From Thalassotalea piscium (GTDB taxonomy: Bacteria; Pseudomonadota; Gammaproteobacteria; Enterobacterales; Alteromonadaceae), in NCBI RefSeq assembly GCF_030295935.1, contig NZ_AP027362.1:992001-1056000 (forward strand): 64,000 bases of DNA, in the 5' to 3' direction. Shown here piece after piece: positions 1 to 9,326 of the stretch. Position 1 is the stretch's first letter. Each line of letters begins with the position of its first letter. A program made the translations under genes and the position numbers. The notes beneath the pieces are model-generated. The model saw only the letters and a program-made list of their open reading frames with translations. It was not told the DNA's origin and searched no databases.

Positions 1-46
1 GTATAAACTAGCGACTATTTTCTAATAGGATTATCCAAAATTCAGC

Positions 47-766
47 TTAGCTAGATTCATCATTGTTCTTAGGTAAGTATTTATAACCATTAATCATTGC
101 AGAGAGTATAGCTGTTCTTTCTTTTCGTTCACTCATTATTACCCCAATAATATGTAAAGGAATTAAGAACAATAAGGTAAAGAAAGAATAAACATGTGCT
201 GTGATAAAAGGGGCTCGTATTGCTCGCATTTCTTTGTAGGCTTGTTGGTCAACATTCTCTGTGGAATAGGGCTTGATCAAGTCAAGCTTGTCACTTTCAA
301 TAGCAATACTTTTTGCAAAATATTGGCCAAATGGTGGGTAATATATATCTGTGCCTGCTAGCACTAAACCACTTAGCATTTGAATAGACATTGTTAATAA
401 TAAAGCACCAACCATAAGCTTTCCTAAGGGGCTATGGCCTTTATATTTAGTATTAGGATGCTTTTTAAATTCAATTAATTCTTGAGTAAAGCCTTTAGCA
501 AAGGGGAGTACGTTATGCCAACGCTCGTAGCCTTTACCAATGAAACCAAAAATAATTCTAATTATTAAATTAGTAGCAAATATATAGCCGGTGAGAACAT
601 GAATTGTTTTAAGTAAGACTTTTCCATCAACGCTTATTCCAAGAGTTTTAGCATTGTAGATAACTAGCCCAAGTGCTAACAGTATGGTAATGATTAGCAC
701 ATTAGCCCAGTGGAATAGTCGTAAGTATCTACTCCAAATATACACTTGTTGGTATTGATGTTTCAT
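47..766 (-). CDS. Cytochrome b561-type membrane cytochrome b
   Basis: A 239-residue integral membrane protein of the cytochrome b/b6 N-terminal (HydC/cytochrome b561) type, which carries electrons between a quinone pool and a partner redox protein in the inner membrane. Hydrophobic segments lie at about residues 18-38, 50-75, 115-138 and 188-210. Histidines in or beside them (FHW near residue 19, TIHVL near 56, TAHVY near 190, PLHIIG near 204) are the likely ligands for two b-type haems. The length is normal for the family. The start is the ATG at 766. The partner, often a c-type cytochrome or molybdo-enzyme, would lie outside the left edge, so the physiological role is unknown. Family call is fairly sure; substrate is not. 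Confidence 0.8.
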   Translation of the reverse strand: MKHQYQQVYIWSRYLRLFHWANVLIITILLALGLVIYNAKTLGISVDGKVLLKTIHVLTGYIFATNLIIRIIFGFIGKGYERWHNVLPFAKGFTQELIEFKKHPNTKYKGHSPLGKLMVGALLLTMSIQMLSGLVLAGTDIYYPPFGQYFAKSIAIESDKLDLIKPYSTENVDQQAYKEMRAIRAPFITAHVYSFFTLLFLIPLHIIGVIMSERKERTAILSAMINGYKYLPKNNDESS

Positions 767-824
767 TTCAGTTACTCAATCAAAGGGCTTTAGCAAAGTG
801 TAAAACGAATAATTGTTGAACACC

Positions 825-1310
825 TTATTCTACATCAATGAAATCTGCACTTTCATGCGTTAATAATTTTGCTTTTAACGCCAGACCACCAGCATAACCC
901 GTTAGCTTTTTGTTACTGCCAATCACGCGATGACAAGGAATAATGAGTGCGATAGGGTTTTTACCGTTAGCGCTACCTACTGCTCGTACGGCTTTTTCAT
1001 TATCGATATTTTTGGCAAGCCAAGCGTAACTTTTAGTATCACCAAATGGGATAGTGCAAAGTGCTCGCCATACTTGCTGTTGAAAAGCAGTACCTTTAGG
1101 ATCTAATGGCAGGGTAAAGCGTTGACGCTCATGATTAAAATACTGATTGAGCTGAATGATTGTTTCTTTAAAGTATTCAGGTTTATTTTCCAGTTTATTA
1201 ATGCTTAATAATTGCTGTTCGCCTTCTAAAAAAGACAAAGCAGTTAGCCCTTTATCATTAGCGGTGATAGCTATATCACCGAAAGGTGAATTATAAATGG
1301 TGTAATACAT
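825..1310 (-). CDS. ogt: Methylated-DNA--protein-cysteine methyltransferase
   Basis: Suicide repair enzyme that moves the alkyl group from O6-alkylguanine (and O4-alkylthymine) to its own cysteine. The 161-residue protein carries the active-site motif IPCHRVIG near residue 125, preceded by the recognition-helix region (KAVRAVGSANGKNP) and followed by the conserved GYAGGL turn. Length fits stand-alone Ogt enzymes. It lies just downstream of the ada-alkA fusion on the same strand, separated only by an 85-bp inverted-repeat element, so the two form an alkylation-repair cluster and may be co-transcribed. Confident call. Confidence 0.95.
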   Translation of the reverse strand: MYYTIYNSPFGDIAITANDKGLTALSFLEGEQQLLSINKLENKPEYFKETIIQLNQYFNHERQRFTLPLDPKGTAFQQQVWRALCTIPFGDTKSYAWLAKNIDNEKAVRAVGSANGKNPIALIIPCHRVIGSNKKLTGYAGGLALKAKLLTHESADFIDVE

Positions 1311-1324
1311 ATAAAAACCTACTT

Positions 1325-1409
1325 AACCTGAACTCGGGATAATGGCTGTACGTTTAACGCATATAAAAACCGTAGCTTTGGTGTGCTCAGCTTATCCCAA
1401 ATTCAGATT
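1325..1409. repeat. Repeat family D, copy 1 (85 bp imperfect palindrome)
   Basis: The left arm AACCTGAACTCGGGATAA is mirrored by the right arm TTATCCCAAATTCAGATT. A second copy at 44263-44337 shares both arms and an internal CGTAGCTTTGGTGT segment. This copy fills the gap between ada-alkA and ogt and ends 2 bp before the ada-alkA stop codon, so it will be transcribed as a long hairpin. It could act as a terminator or mRNA-stabilising REP-like element, or be a tiny MITE. Function is inferred; the repeat itself is visible. Confidence 0.75.
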
Positions 1410-1411
1410 CC

Positions 1412-2824
1412 TTAATGAAGTGAATGCCATAAATATAACGTGGCGTACGAACGCCATGGTTGCCAGGGCTTTGCTATATCAATAATGTTTTTATTCGTTA
1501 ACTTTTTGTTAGTTGATAGTGCCTTTATTACTCCTAAATCACCACTTGGAAACGCATCAGGGTCGCTTAAACCACGCATTGCTAGGTAATTAATCGTCCA
1601 TGGGCCAATTCCTTTAATACCCTTGATAAGCTCACCTAACTCTGCACTAGAGCCACAGTTTTCTATTAATTCATGATGCTTTTGGTAAAAATCAATCCAA
1701 CTTTTAAGTGTTTGCTTTCTCGTTGTTGTTAATCCAATCTCTTCAAAGTCAGCTTGTGTTAGTTGCTCAAGTGTAGGGAAGGTTAAGCGTAACTTATCAT
1801 GATATAAACAGGAGCTTCCATACTTTTCAGCAATACGTTTAGCAAAGGTTGTTGCTGCTTTTACCGACACTTGCTGACCTAAAATAGCACGAATTGAAAA
1901 TTCAAAAAAACTCCAACTACCAGGTAAACGTAAACCAGCGTGCGCTTTAATTACTTTTTGCAATAATGGGTGCTGACTTAATTGCTGATGTATTAAGTTC
2001 ATGTCAGCATCAAGATCGAACATCCTTCTTATTCGAAAAATTATATTGTTCAAATAGCGGTAGTCAGAAAGATTCACCGTTAACACTAATGCGTTCTTAT
2101 GCTCATGATGAGTTACCTTTAACCAGCCTTTACATTCGTTGATAGCTACAGTGCGTTGGTAATAGGTATGGTCAATATGCTCCATAGTAGATATTTGACG
2201 ATCTTGAAAAAACTTTAACATTAAAGGCCAATCAAAGGGCGGGCGATAACTTAATTCAATGACAATGTTTTTAACATTTTTACATCTATGTGCAGTTGAT
2301 TTTAATTCACTAGGAGTGCAATGGTAGGCTGCTTTTATCGCTTCATTGAAGCGCCTTATACTATTAAAACCTGAAGCAAAACACACATCGGTGATAGAAA
2401 GCTCTGTCGTAATAAGTAACTTTCTTGCGAGTAATAATCGTTGCTGTTGAAAAAACTGTAAAGGCGCTATCCCGTATGTATTCTTAAATATTCTTTGAAG
2501 TTGGCGTTCACTAACCCCGAGCCTTATTGATAGAGATGAAATAGAGTCTTGGTTAAGATTAAAGTTATTACATAGTTGTTTTAGTTTAATTGGCATGTAA
2601 ACAGCGGGTGCAGATTCAGGAATACAGCGCTTACAAGGGCGAAATCCAGCAGCTTGTGCTTGCTCGGCGCTCGAGTAGTAGTTAACGTTTTCTGGTTTTG
2701 GTGGCCTCGCTGGACAAATAGGTCGACAGAAGATCCCTGTGGTTAATACTGCGGTATAGAACTTGCCATCAAAACGGGCATCTCTACTTAGTCTAGCTTT
2801 CTCACATAATGTTCGCTGTAACAT
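1412..2824 (-). CDS. Ada-type regulator fused to AlkA 3-methyladenine DNA glycosylase
   Basis: A 470-residue three-part protein. The N-terminal Ada zinc-binding methyl-acceptor domain has Cys33, Cys37, Cys64 and Cys67. An AraC-type helix-turn-helix region follows at about residues 85-180. The C-terminal half is AlkA-like, with a helix-hairpin-helix segment (ELIKGIKGIGPWTINYLAMRG) and the catalytic aspartate in FPSGDLGV. In this family methylphosphotriester repair at the first Cys converts the protein to a transcriptional activator, while the C-terminus excises N-alkylated purines. The Ogt domain of E. coli Ada is absent and is supplied by the separate ogt gene next door. The start is ATG at 2824. 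Probably self-regulated and controlling ogt; this is inference from the family. Confidence 0.93.
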   Translation of the reverse strand: MLQRTLCEKARLSRDARFDGKFYTAVLTTGIFCRPICPARPPKPENVNYYSSAEQAQAAGFRPCKRCIPESAPAVYMPIKLKQLCNNFNLNQDSISSLSIRLGVSERQLQRIFKNTYGIAPLQFFQQQRLLLARKLLITTELSITDVCFASGFNSIRRFNEAIKAAYHCTPSELKSTAHRCKNVKNIVIELSYRPPFDWPLMLKFFQDRQISTMEHIDHTYYQRTVAINECKGWLKVTHHEHKNALVLTVNLSDYRYLNNIIFRIRRMFDLDADMNLIHQQLSQHPLLQKVIKAHAGLRLPGSWSFFEFSIRAILGQQVSVKAATTFAKRIAEKYGSSCLYHDKLRLTFPTLEQLTQADFEEIGLTTTRKQTLKSWIDFYQKHHELIENCGSSAELGELIKGIKGIGPWTINYLAMRGLSDPDAFPSGDLGVIKALSTNKKLTNKNIIDIAKPWQPWRSYATLYLWHSLH

Positions 2825-3164
2825 TAATTTATTACTATTGTTTAACTGAAAAGAGATTTTAGCATAATATGAATTACGAATAATGCTAGCGACTTTCAGA
2901 CATCAATAAAAACTAAATTAGCGGTGTTTGTGAATAAAAATATATGTTTTTTGAATAATCTAAAATCAGCTGGTTTACAGAATACACTTAATTAATTAGT
3001 GATTTTATTGATGTTTCTGGTGTTTTTTTAACAATTAATCAGAAGATTTTAATTATTCGTCAGTATTTTTAAACAATAAACAAGCATTTTTCAGTAGACA
3101 TCAATATAGTGATTATTCAATTATAAAAATAACAATCTAAATACAAAATAATGGGGAATACATA
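2825..3164. other. Divergent intergenic region, ada-alkA / TonB receptor
   Basis: A 340-bp, very AT-rich stretch between divergently transcribed genes, so it should hold promoters for both. A good ribosome-binding site (GGGGAA) precedes the TonB receptor ATG. No Ada-box or other clear operator was recognised, and no repeat family seen elsewhere in the window occurs here. Confidence 0.5.
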
Positions 3165-5837
3165 ATGTTGAATGACTTCCAGTCGGGTAAAGCATTAACG
3201 TCTTTGAAAAAGCATCCTGTTGCCATTGCACTTTTATCTGCATTTGCAGCTTCGCCGTTGTTGGCTATCGCAGAAGAGTCGACAATGGGCAATGATGAAG
3301 GTGGAATTGAAGTTGTTACAGTTACCGCCCAAAAACGTGTCCAAAATATTTTGAAAGTACCATTAACTGTCGGTACGGTTAGCGATAGCATGATCGAAGA
3401 AAGTGGTTCTATTTCATTAAGTGATGTAGATAAATTTATACCAGGGTTTGATTTTACTGACAGTAATATGACGCAAGCGGGTATCACCATGCGTGGTATA
3501 TCTAGTCCAAATATTAGCGTGGGCGGCGACCCTTCTTCAGCAACTTTCTACGATGATATTTATATGCCGCGAGCAGCACAAGGTGTTGTTTTTTCTGATA
3601 TGGCTAGAATTGAAGTACTTAAAGGCCCACAAGGTACGCTATTCGGCCGCAATGCTGCAATGGGTGTAGTAAATATGGTACCGAAATCGCCTATTGCTGA
3701 TTTTGAAGGCTTTATTAAAGGAAGCTACGGTACTGATAACTTGCAACGTATTGAAGGTATGGTCAATATTCCGATCACTGATAGTTTCTATATGCGTGCA
3801 AACTTTTTATCAAATACGCAAGATGGCGTTATTGAAAATGTTGCTAATACTTCATGGAATGACAAAGGCTACAAACAATGGGATTTAGGTGAAAGAGACC
3901 ATAACGCTGCAAGAATTTCATTTTTATGGGATATTTCAGATACTACAAACTTTCAACTCTCTTATGATGTAGATGACTTAGAACAAGGACCACCAATGGC
4001 TGTTGGAGTGTCTGAATTTGCTTATAATAATGGTAAGTCAGCCTTTTCATCAAAAGCTGAAAATGATGTGAGAAATGGTGTTGAAGCCCGAGATATGTAC
4101 GGCGTTACTGCCAAACTAAATCATGAGTTTAATGATCAGTGGTCAATGAAGTATGTGCTTGGCTTTAGAGATTGGGAAACTGAAAACCGTCAGGATGAAG
4201 ACGGAACTGCTGACATCACACGCTACTTTGATACATCAAATAATGAAGACTCAGATATTTTATATACAGAACTACAAATAAATTATGTGAGCAATAAAAT
4301 TAATGCGGTAGCGGGTTTTTCTTATTCAAAAGAAAAAGTAAAACAAACAACAGAATTAAACTTAACCGCTGACACTGCTGCGAGATTAATTACCGGTGAT
4401 TTAAATGCACAAATAAATGGTTTAGTAGCAGCACAAGTGGCAGATATGCTAGGCGGTAATACCGATGCCCATGCAGAAGGTGCCTTTGGGCCTGGTGTAA
4501 CTTTTGAAGGAGCGGTACAAACCTTAAAGTCTGTAATGGGTATTGAGGATATGGACCATATGTGGAACCCTGACGATTGGGCTGGCGCGTTAAATGGTTT
4601 GGGTTTAGCTGAACAAATAATGGCAGCAATTGGGATGCCTGGCGTACCATTAACGGCTGATATTGTATCAGCAACTGGTAATTTAACTTACGATATTGTT
4701 TCTGCTCAATTACCGGGTTTGGTAGGGTCATCAGCACCTTACATCCCAGAAATATTTGGCCCTAGTTATGCGGGACAGTTTTGGCGAGAAAGTATAAATA
4801 ATACTGGCGATTTTACCAACTGGGGTGTTTTCGCTGATGTTGATTATGCGATAAACGATAAATGGAATATTATTGCGGGTTTACGCTATTCAAAAGACGA
4901 CAAAGACTTTACATGGGATATTCCCGTAAATAGCTTTTCCACCGTACCAACAAATAGTTTGATGCCAGCAGGAATACAAGTGCCTATTGGTAATATTTTG
5001 TTTCCGCAGGTAAACCTTGCGGCTTCAGATTCGTGGAGCAAAGTGACTGGACGCTTAGTAACAAGTTATCAAATAAACGATGACCAGATGGTTTTCGCCT
5101 CATACTCAACCGGTTATAAGTCAGGTGGTTTTGACTCATTATCTCCAAGTACTAAATCGTTTGCGCCTGAAGACAGCACTAACTATGAAATCGGGTATAA
5201 AGCCGTATTATGGGACGAGGTAATCGCTAATATCAGTGCTTATTATTTAGAGCTTGATAACTTACAACGTTCAATCGATTCAAAAGCGCCGGGTAACTCA
5301 CAAGCAATACCAACAATTATTAATGAAGACAGAGAAATAACCGGCGTTGAATTTGATTTACGCTGGCATGTCAGTAAAAGTATAACTGCAGGCGTAGTGT
5401 CAGAAATACGAAGCACTGAGTTTATTTCACCGGATTATTATAACGGTGAGGGAGACTTAGTTGCCGCGGCGCAAACGTCAAGTAATGCGAAGGCTAATTA
5501 TACATTTTCATTAGACTGGATGCCTGACTTTGGTGTTGGTACAACAAACTTTCACCTTGATTATGTCTTCTTAAAAAATACTAATGGCGATAGAGTTGGT
5601 ATTGAAGACTATAAAAAGGCTGTAGATGCTTACTTTGAAGACACAGAGTTACTCAATGCAAGGTTATCTTGGGCAAGTAGTAACGACAAACTTGAACTTG
5701 GATTATGGGGTAAAAACTTACTCGATAACCGCTATGTTAATAGTATTGGTGGTTTAACAGCAGACATTTTGGGCACACCACATGGTTATATTAATCGAGG
5801 TTTAGAAGTGGGTGTTGATGTTAAATATAGCTTCTAA
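3165..5837 (+). CDS. TonB-dependent outer-membrane receptor
   Basis: An 890-residue outer-membrane beta-barrel transporter energised by TonB-ExbBD. It has an N-terminal signal peptide (about residues 1-36), a TonB-box-like VVTVTAQKR segment near residue 50, a plug domain with the typical RIEVLKGPQGTLFGRNA motif, and a barrel ending in an aromatic residue (KYSF). It is longer than many receptors because of an Ala/Gly/Met-rich stretch at about residues 405-540, probably an extracellular loop. Substrate is unknown: receptors of this subclass in marine Alteromonadales take up siderophores, glycans or other bulky substrates. No transporter or enzyme genes are adjacent. A rho-independent terminator follows directly, so it is likely monocistronic. 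Confidence 0.92.
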   Translation: MLNDFQSGKALTSLKKHPVAIALLSAFAASPLLAIAEESTMGNDEGGIEVVTVTAQKRVQNILKVPLTVGTVSDSMIEESGSISLSDVDKFIPGFDFTDSNMTQAGITMRGISSPNISVGGDPSSATFYDDIYMPRAAQGVVFSDMARIEVLKGPQGTLFGRNAAMGVVNMVPKSPIADFEGFIKGSYGTDNLQRIEGMVNIPITDSFYMRANFLSNTQDGVIENVANTSWNDKGYKQWDLGERDHNAARISFLWDISDTTNFQLSYDVDDLEQGPPMAVGVSEFAYNNGKSAFSSKAENDVRNGVEARDMYGVTAKLNHEFNDQWSMKYVLGFRDWETENRQDEDGTADITRYFDTSNNEDSDILYTELQINYVSNKINAVAGFSYSKEKVKQTTELNLTADTAARLITGDLNAQINGLVAAQVADMLGGNTDAHAEGAFGPGVTFEGAVQTLKSVMGIEDMDHMWNPDDWAGALNGLGLAEQIMAAIGMPGVPLTADIVSATGNLTYDIVSAQLPGLVGSSAPYIPEIFGPSYAGQFWRESINNTGDFTNWGVFADVDYAINDKWNIIAGLRYSKDDKDFTWDIPVNSFSTVPTNSLMPAGIQVPIGNILFPQVNLAASDSWSKVTGRLVTSYQINDDQMVFASYSTGYKSGGFDSLSPSTKSFAPEDSTNYEIGYKAVLWDEVIANISAYYLELDNLQRSIDSKAPGNSQAIPTIINEDREITGVEFDLRWHVSKSITAGVVSEIRSTEFISPDYYNGEGDLVAAAQTSSNAKANYTFSLDWMPDFGVGTTNFHLDYVFLKNTNGDRVGIEDYKKAVDAYFEDTELLNARLSWASSNDKLELGLWGKNLLDNRYVNSIGGLTADILGTPHGYINRGLEVGVDVKYSF

Positions 5838-5875
5838 GCAAGACACTTAGCCTTAGGGTAAACTTATTAAAATTT

Positions 5876-5903
5876 AAAAGCTCGATTTTATCGAGCTTTT
5901 TTA
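5876..5903 (+). terminator. Rho-independent terminator of the TonB receptor gene
   Basis: AAAAGCTCGAT, a TTT loop, then ATCGAGCTTTTTT: an 11-bp perfect stem with a T-run, about 40 bp past the stop codon. Confidence 0.9.
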
Positions 5904-5951
5904 TTCCTAAGTTTTAGCGCATAGTGAATTTTTACATTCATCTATCGTTTA

Positions 5952-6113
5952 ATACCAGTTTCATTAAATAAGTGATCTATTTTATACGCAGTGAAAATAG
6001 TCAAATACAAGGCATTTATTTTCATAACTAGTTGTTCTAATTATAAAATAAATAACGCAGTAGTTGATTGTTTTAACCAGTAGAAATGATCACATAATTA
6101 GTGAGATTGGTAT
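5952..6113. repeat. MITE-like repeat family C, full copy (162 bp)
   Basis: Terminal inverted repeats of about 26 bp (21 of 26 identical) begin ATACCAGTTTCATTAAATAA on the left and end in the mirrored form on the right, both closing on GTGATC/GATCAC. No coding capacity. A truncated relative starts at 44348. Size, terminal repeats and lack of a gene fit a non-autonomous transposable element; the mobilising transposase is not in the window. Confidence 0.75.
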
Positions 6114-6168
6114 AAGGTATCAACTAGTAATATTACACAAAGGCGTTATTAACAGGGCTTAATATACC

Positions 6169-6471
6169 TAGGGCGCGTTGATCTTTCGAGTATAGATTTT
6201 GTACGAATTAAACATGATTTAATTGAAGTGTAGCGAATAAAGTGTAGTATTCTACATAAATGAGCTAGACAGCTTCCGCGTCCTGCTCACGCTAAGTACC
6301 TACTTCCGTGTAAGCAACGATGTTTAAACGTATCCGTAGGACAGCGCCTCTTTGGTTTTTCTACGGCGTTTTCACTTATTTATGGGGAACAACCCCATTA
6401 CATAAGTTCAGCTTTGTATAAACACCAAATAAATCGCTGCAAAAATGTACAGCAAAGATCAACACGCCCTA
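6169..6471. mobile_element. MITE-like element family B, copy 1 (303 bp)
   Basis: Bounded by TAGGGCGCGTTGATCTTT on the left and AAAGATCAACACGCCCTA on the right, an inverted repeat with TA at both outer ends. A near-identical 315-bp copy lies at 62041-62355; the main difference is an 11-bp insertion in that copy. A short open frame (MFKRIRRTAPLW...) is conserved between copies but is only 33 codons. No transposase. It lies between a TonB receptor and the AraC-type regulator. Confidence 0.85.
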
Positions 6472-6545
6472 AATCACCTTTTCTTTTAAAAAAATTGAGT
6501 TTACACTGAAACGCTAGACTTGATTACTCGTGAACAAAATATTCT

Positions 6546-7589
6546 ATGGTTGAATTCTTCACCCACTTTGCTATTGCACAAATGTTACTGTGTACATTAG
6601 TGCTTTTTCCTCAGCAGAAAAAAAACCCATCGATTCGACTTTACATACTCTTAATGTTGTGTGGTATTAGTTATTGTTTTGGTGAAATATCGCCAGAGAA
6701 GCTGCAATACTCGTTATTTTGGTGGGTTAGTGATATTGGTGGTAATGCATTAGCAGGCATATTCTGGCTGGTTAGCTTAAGTGTTTTTGGTGATCATTCT
6801 GTATTAAAACGTTGGCAATATGCCCTTGCATCTATGACCTTTGTTATCCCATTAATATTTGATATTACACATTTTATTTTCTCAGGTGTTACTGATAATT
6901 ATGCGATAATTCAAAGCGTATTTAGTCAGACTGCACTTTTACTTGAATTAGTATTAATTGTTCATGCGCTAGTAGTAGCTTCGCGCTACTGGCGAGATGA
7001 CTTAGTACAAGAGCGTCGTTATATTCGAGGTGGTGTGATCAGTTTGTCAGCTGTATATTTGATGCTAAAAATTGTGATAGACCAATTACATCTAAGTTGG
7101 GAAGGTGTTGATATTATCAATGGATTTTTATTAGCAGCACTGTTGACGGGTATCAATTACTTGTTATTTCAATTAAAGTCTTCAAGCTTGTTTGAAACCG
7201 TGAGTACTACAACGCAAAAAACTGCACCTAATAAAAAACTATCAAAAGAATTGGTGCGTATTATAGGTTCTATGACCGAAGAAAAGTTATATCAGCAAGA
7301 TGGAATTACTATTGCTGAATTAGCTAAGCATTTAGGTATTCATGAATATAAGTTAAGAAATTTGATTAATGGTGAATTAAATTACCGAAATTTTAATGAT
7401 TTTTTAAATCATTATCGAATTTCAGAGGTTAGTGAGAAATTAGTTGATAGTGAGTTTTCAACAACACCAGTACTAACGCTGGCGTTAGAAAGTGGCTTTA
7501 GAAGCTTAAGTTCATTTAATAAAGCATTTAAAGCAACACATGGATTAACACCAACAGAATTTCGGAAAAAACACTTGGCAGGAGTTTAA
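6546..7589 (+). CDS. Membrane-anchored AraC-family transcriptional regulator
   Basis: A 347-residue protein with about seven hydrophobic segments over residues 1-215, followed by an AraC/XylS double helix-turn-helix at about residues 235-340. Visible motifs are ITIAELAKHLGIHEYKLRNLIN for the first helix-turn-helix and LALESGFRSLSSFNKAFKATHGLTPTEFRK for the second. This 7TM-plus-AraC layout is a known but poorly characterised group that probably senses a membrane or periplasmic signal. The target is unknown; candidates are the TonB receptor upstream and the histidine kinase downstream, but repeats separate it from the former. The start is the ATG at 6546. Confidence 0.85.
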   Translation: MVEFFTHFAIAQMLLCTLVLFPQQKKNPSIRLYILLMLCGISYCFGEISPEKLQYSLFWWVSDIGGNALAGIFWLVSLSVFGDHSVLKRWQYALASMTFVIPLIFDITHFIFSGVTDNYAIIQSVFSQTALLLELVLIVHALVVASRYWRDDLVQERRYIRGGVISLSAVYLMLKIVIDQLHLSWEGVDIINGFLLAALLTGINYLLFQLKSSSLFETVSTTTQKTAPNKKLSKELVRIIGSMTEEKLYQQDGITIAELAKHLGIHEYKLRNLINGELNYRNFNDFLNHYRISEVSEKLVDSEFSTTPVLTLALESGFRSLSSFNKAFKATHGLTPTEFRKKHLAGV

Positions 7590-7751
7590 GTGGTTATGCG
7601 GTCGGTAAAGCATAGCATATTAAATATTCCTTTTTATTTTCAAGGTATTTAGTTGACATAAGCTCAAACGCCTATTTAAATTAAAGTACCTGCTGAAAAG
7701 TAACTACTTAATAAAATTGTATTAAATTTTATAAATTAAGCGAAGAGATTA

Positions 7752-9317
7752 ATGCCAAATACAGGCTCATTTAATAACAAGTTAAGCCGCCGAGTACTGA
7801 TATATATTCTACTTTGTAGTTCAATATTGTCACTTACCTCAACGGCTATTCAACTTTATGCTGCCTATCAGGATGGCCTGTCGGCACTAGATCAACAATT
7901 TGATAATATTGAAACAAGCTATAGTCAACCGCTATCTACCAGCTTATGGGATTTTAATGAACCATTAGTGGTACAACAACTTGAAGGCATAGTGCGCTTG
8001 CCTGGTATTCATTTTGCTAAAATTACCACGAGCTTTGGTAAAAATTATCAAGTTGGCAATGAAAATGTTGTAGCAGATAAATATGTTGAATATCCTTTAA
8101 ACTTTGTTGCTAATGAAATTGGTTTACTGGCGGTATCTGCTGATTTTAATGATATTTATGATGACTTATGGCAACAAGCTGGTTTTGTATTAGTAGCTGA
8201 AGCAATTAAAACCTTTATTGTTGCTTTTTTTATTATGTTTATAGTGCATTGGTTTATTACTCGGCATATCTATTTTATTACAGATTATTCCCTCAACTTG
8301 AAAGGTCATAACTTAGATACCCCGCTAACACTGCCAAACAGGGGCAGCAAGAAAGACGAATTAGACGATTTAGCTGATGCCATTAACAATATGCGACTTG
8401 CGCTTAAAGAAGATATTATTAAGCTAGAGGAAGCTGAAAACGCGCTAATTAGTTTAAATGGTGAATTAGAAATTAAGGTCTATGATCGCACCTCTTTGTT
8501 GGCTTCAAGTAATCAACAGTTACAGCAATCATTAGACGATTTAACCTTAGCCAAAGATAAATTAGTGCAATCAGAAAAAATGGCCTCTTTAGGGCAGTTA
8601 GTAGCGGGTGTTGCTCATGAGGTTAATACGCCTTTAGGGATTTGTGTTACGTCAATTACTGCCATAAAAGAAAAAATAGATCAGTTAAGCGAGGCTATTT
8701 CGAGTGAGAACTTAACAAAATCTCAGCTCAGCAGTACATTAGTTTTATTGGCTGAATATCAGCGAATTATTGAAAGAAGTTTAAATAAAGCGGTTGATTT
8801 AATTCGAGGTTTTAAATCGGTTGCTGTAGAACAGCATACCGACCCAGAAATAAGTATCAACTTATTGCAGCATGTTAATGATGTAGTAAACACTGTTAAA
8901 ACTCTATTTAAGCAGAAAAAATATACCATTAATATATCAGTTGACGAGCATTTTAATTTAATTACGTTCCCAAGTGCTTGGAACCAAATATTAACAAATT
9001 TTCTCACTAATTCGCATATACATGGCTTTGAAGGCCGTCAAACCGGGCAAATAGATATTAAATTCACTCATAGTAAAAACTTTTTAACATTAAAGTATAG
9101 TGATGATGGCAAAGGCTTGTCTAAAGACATTAAAAAACGAATTTTCGATCCATTTGTTACTACAAAACGTGGTCAAGGCGGTTCGGGCTTAGGCATGAAT
9201 ATTGTGTTTAACCTAGTGCATACAAAACTAGGGGGAACAATAAAAATAGAAGATACACCAGTAGGCTGTACCTTTATTGTTAAAGCGCCTATTCAACACA
9301 CTAATAAGCCTAGTTAA
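7752..9317 (+). CDS. Orphan membrane sensor histidine kinase
   Basis: A 521-residue kinase. The first membrane segment is at about residues 15-37, a periplasmic sensor of about 110 residues follows, and the second membrane segment is at about 145-170. Then come a HAMP-like linker and coiled coil (170-275), the H-box (GVAHEVNTPLG, phospho-acceptor His near residue 289) and the ATPase domain with N-box (NFLTNSHIHGF), G1 (SDDGKGL), F-box (FDPFVTTKRGQGG) and G2 (SGLGMN). The HEVNTPLG box puts it with kinases related to the sporulation/NtrB-like group. No response regulator is adjacent, so the partner is elsewhere. RBS AAGAGA precedes the ATG. The next gene converges 9 bp away. Confidence 0.92.
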   Translation: MPNTGSFNNKLSRRVLIYILLCSSILSLTSTAIQLYAAYQDGLSALDQQFDNIETSYSQPLSTSLWDFNEPLVVQQLEGIVRLPGIHFAKITTSFGKNYQVGNENVVADKYVEYPLNFVANEIGLLAVSADFNDIYDDLWQQAGFVLVAEAIKTFIVAFFIMFIVHWFITRHIYFITDYSLNLKGHNLDTPLTLPNRGSKKDELDDLADAINNMRLALKEDIIKLEEAENALISLNGELEIKVYDRTSLLASSNQQLQQSLDDLTLAKDKLVQSEKMASLGQLVAGVAHEVNTPLGICVTSITAIKEKIDQLSEAISSENLTKSQLSSTLVLLAEYQRIIERSLNKAVDLIRGFKSVAVEQHTDPEISINLLQHVNDVVNTVKTLFKQKKYTINISVDEHFNLITFPSAWNQILTNFLTNSHIHGFEGRQTGQIDIKFTHSKNFLTLKYSDDGKGLSKDIKKRIFDPFVTTKRGQGGSGLGMNIVFNLVHTKLGGTIKIEDTPVGCTFIVKAPIQHTNKPS

Positions 9318-9326
9318 TGTTAATTG

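Noticed and set aside
3137-3490. 117-codon minus-strand frame opposite the TonB receptor start
   Set aside because: Antisense to a clear signal peptide and plug domain; composition is that of a shadow frame.
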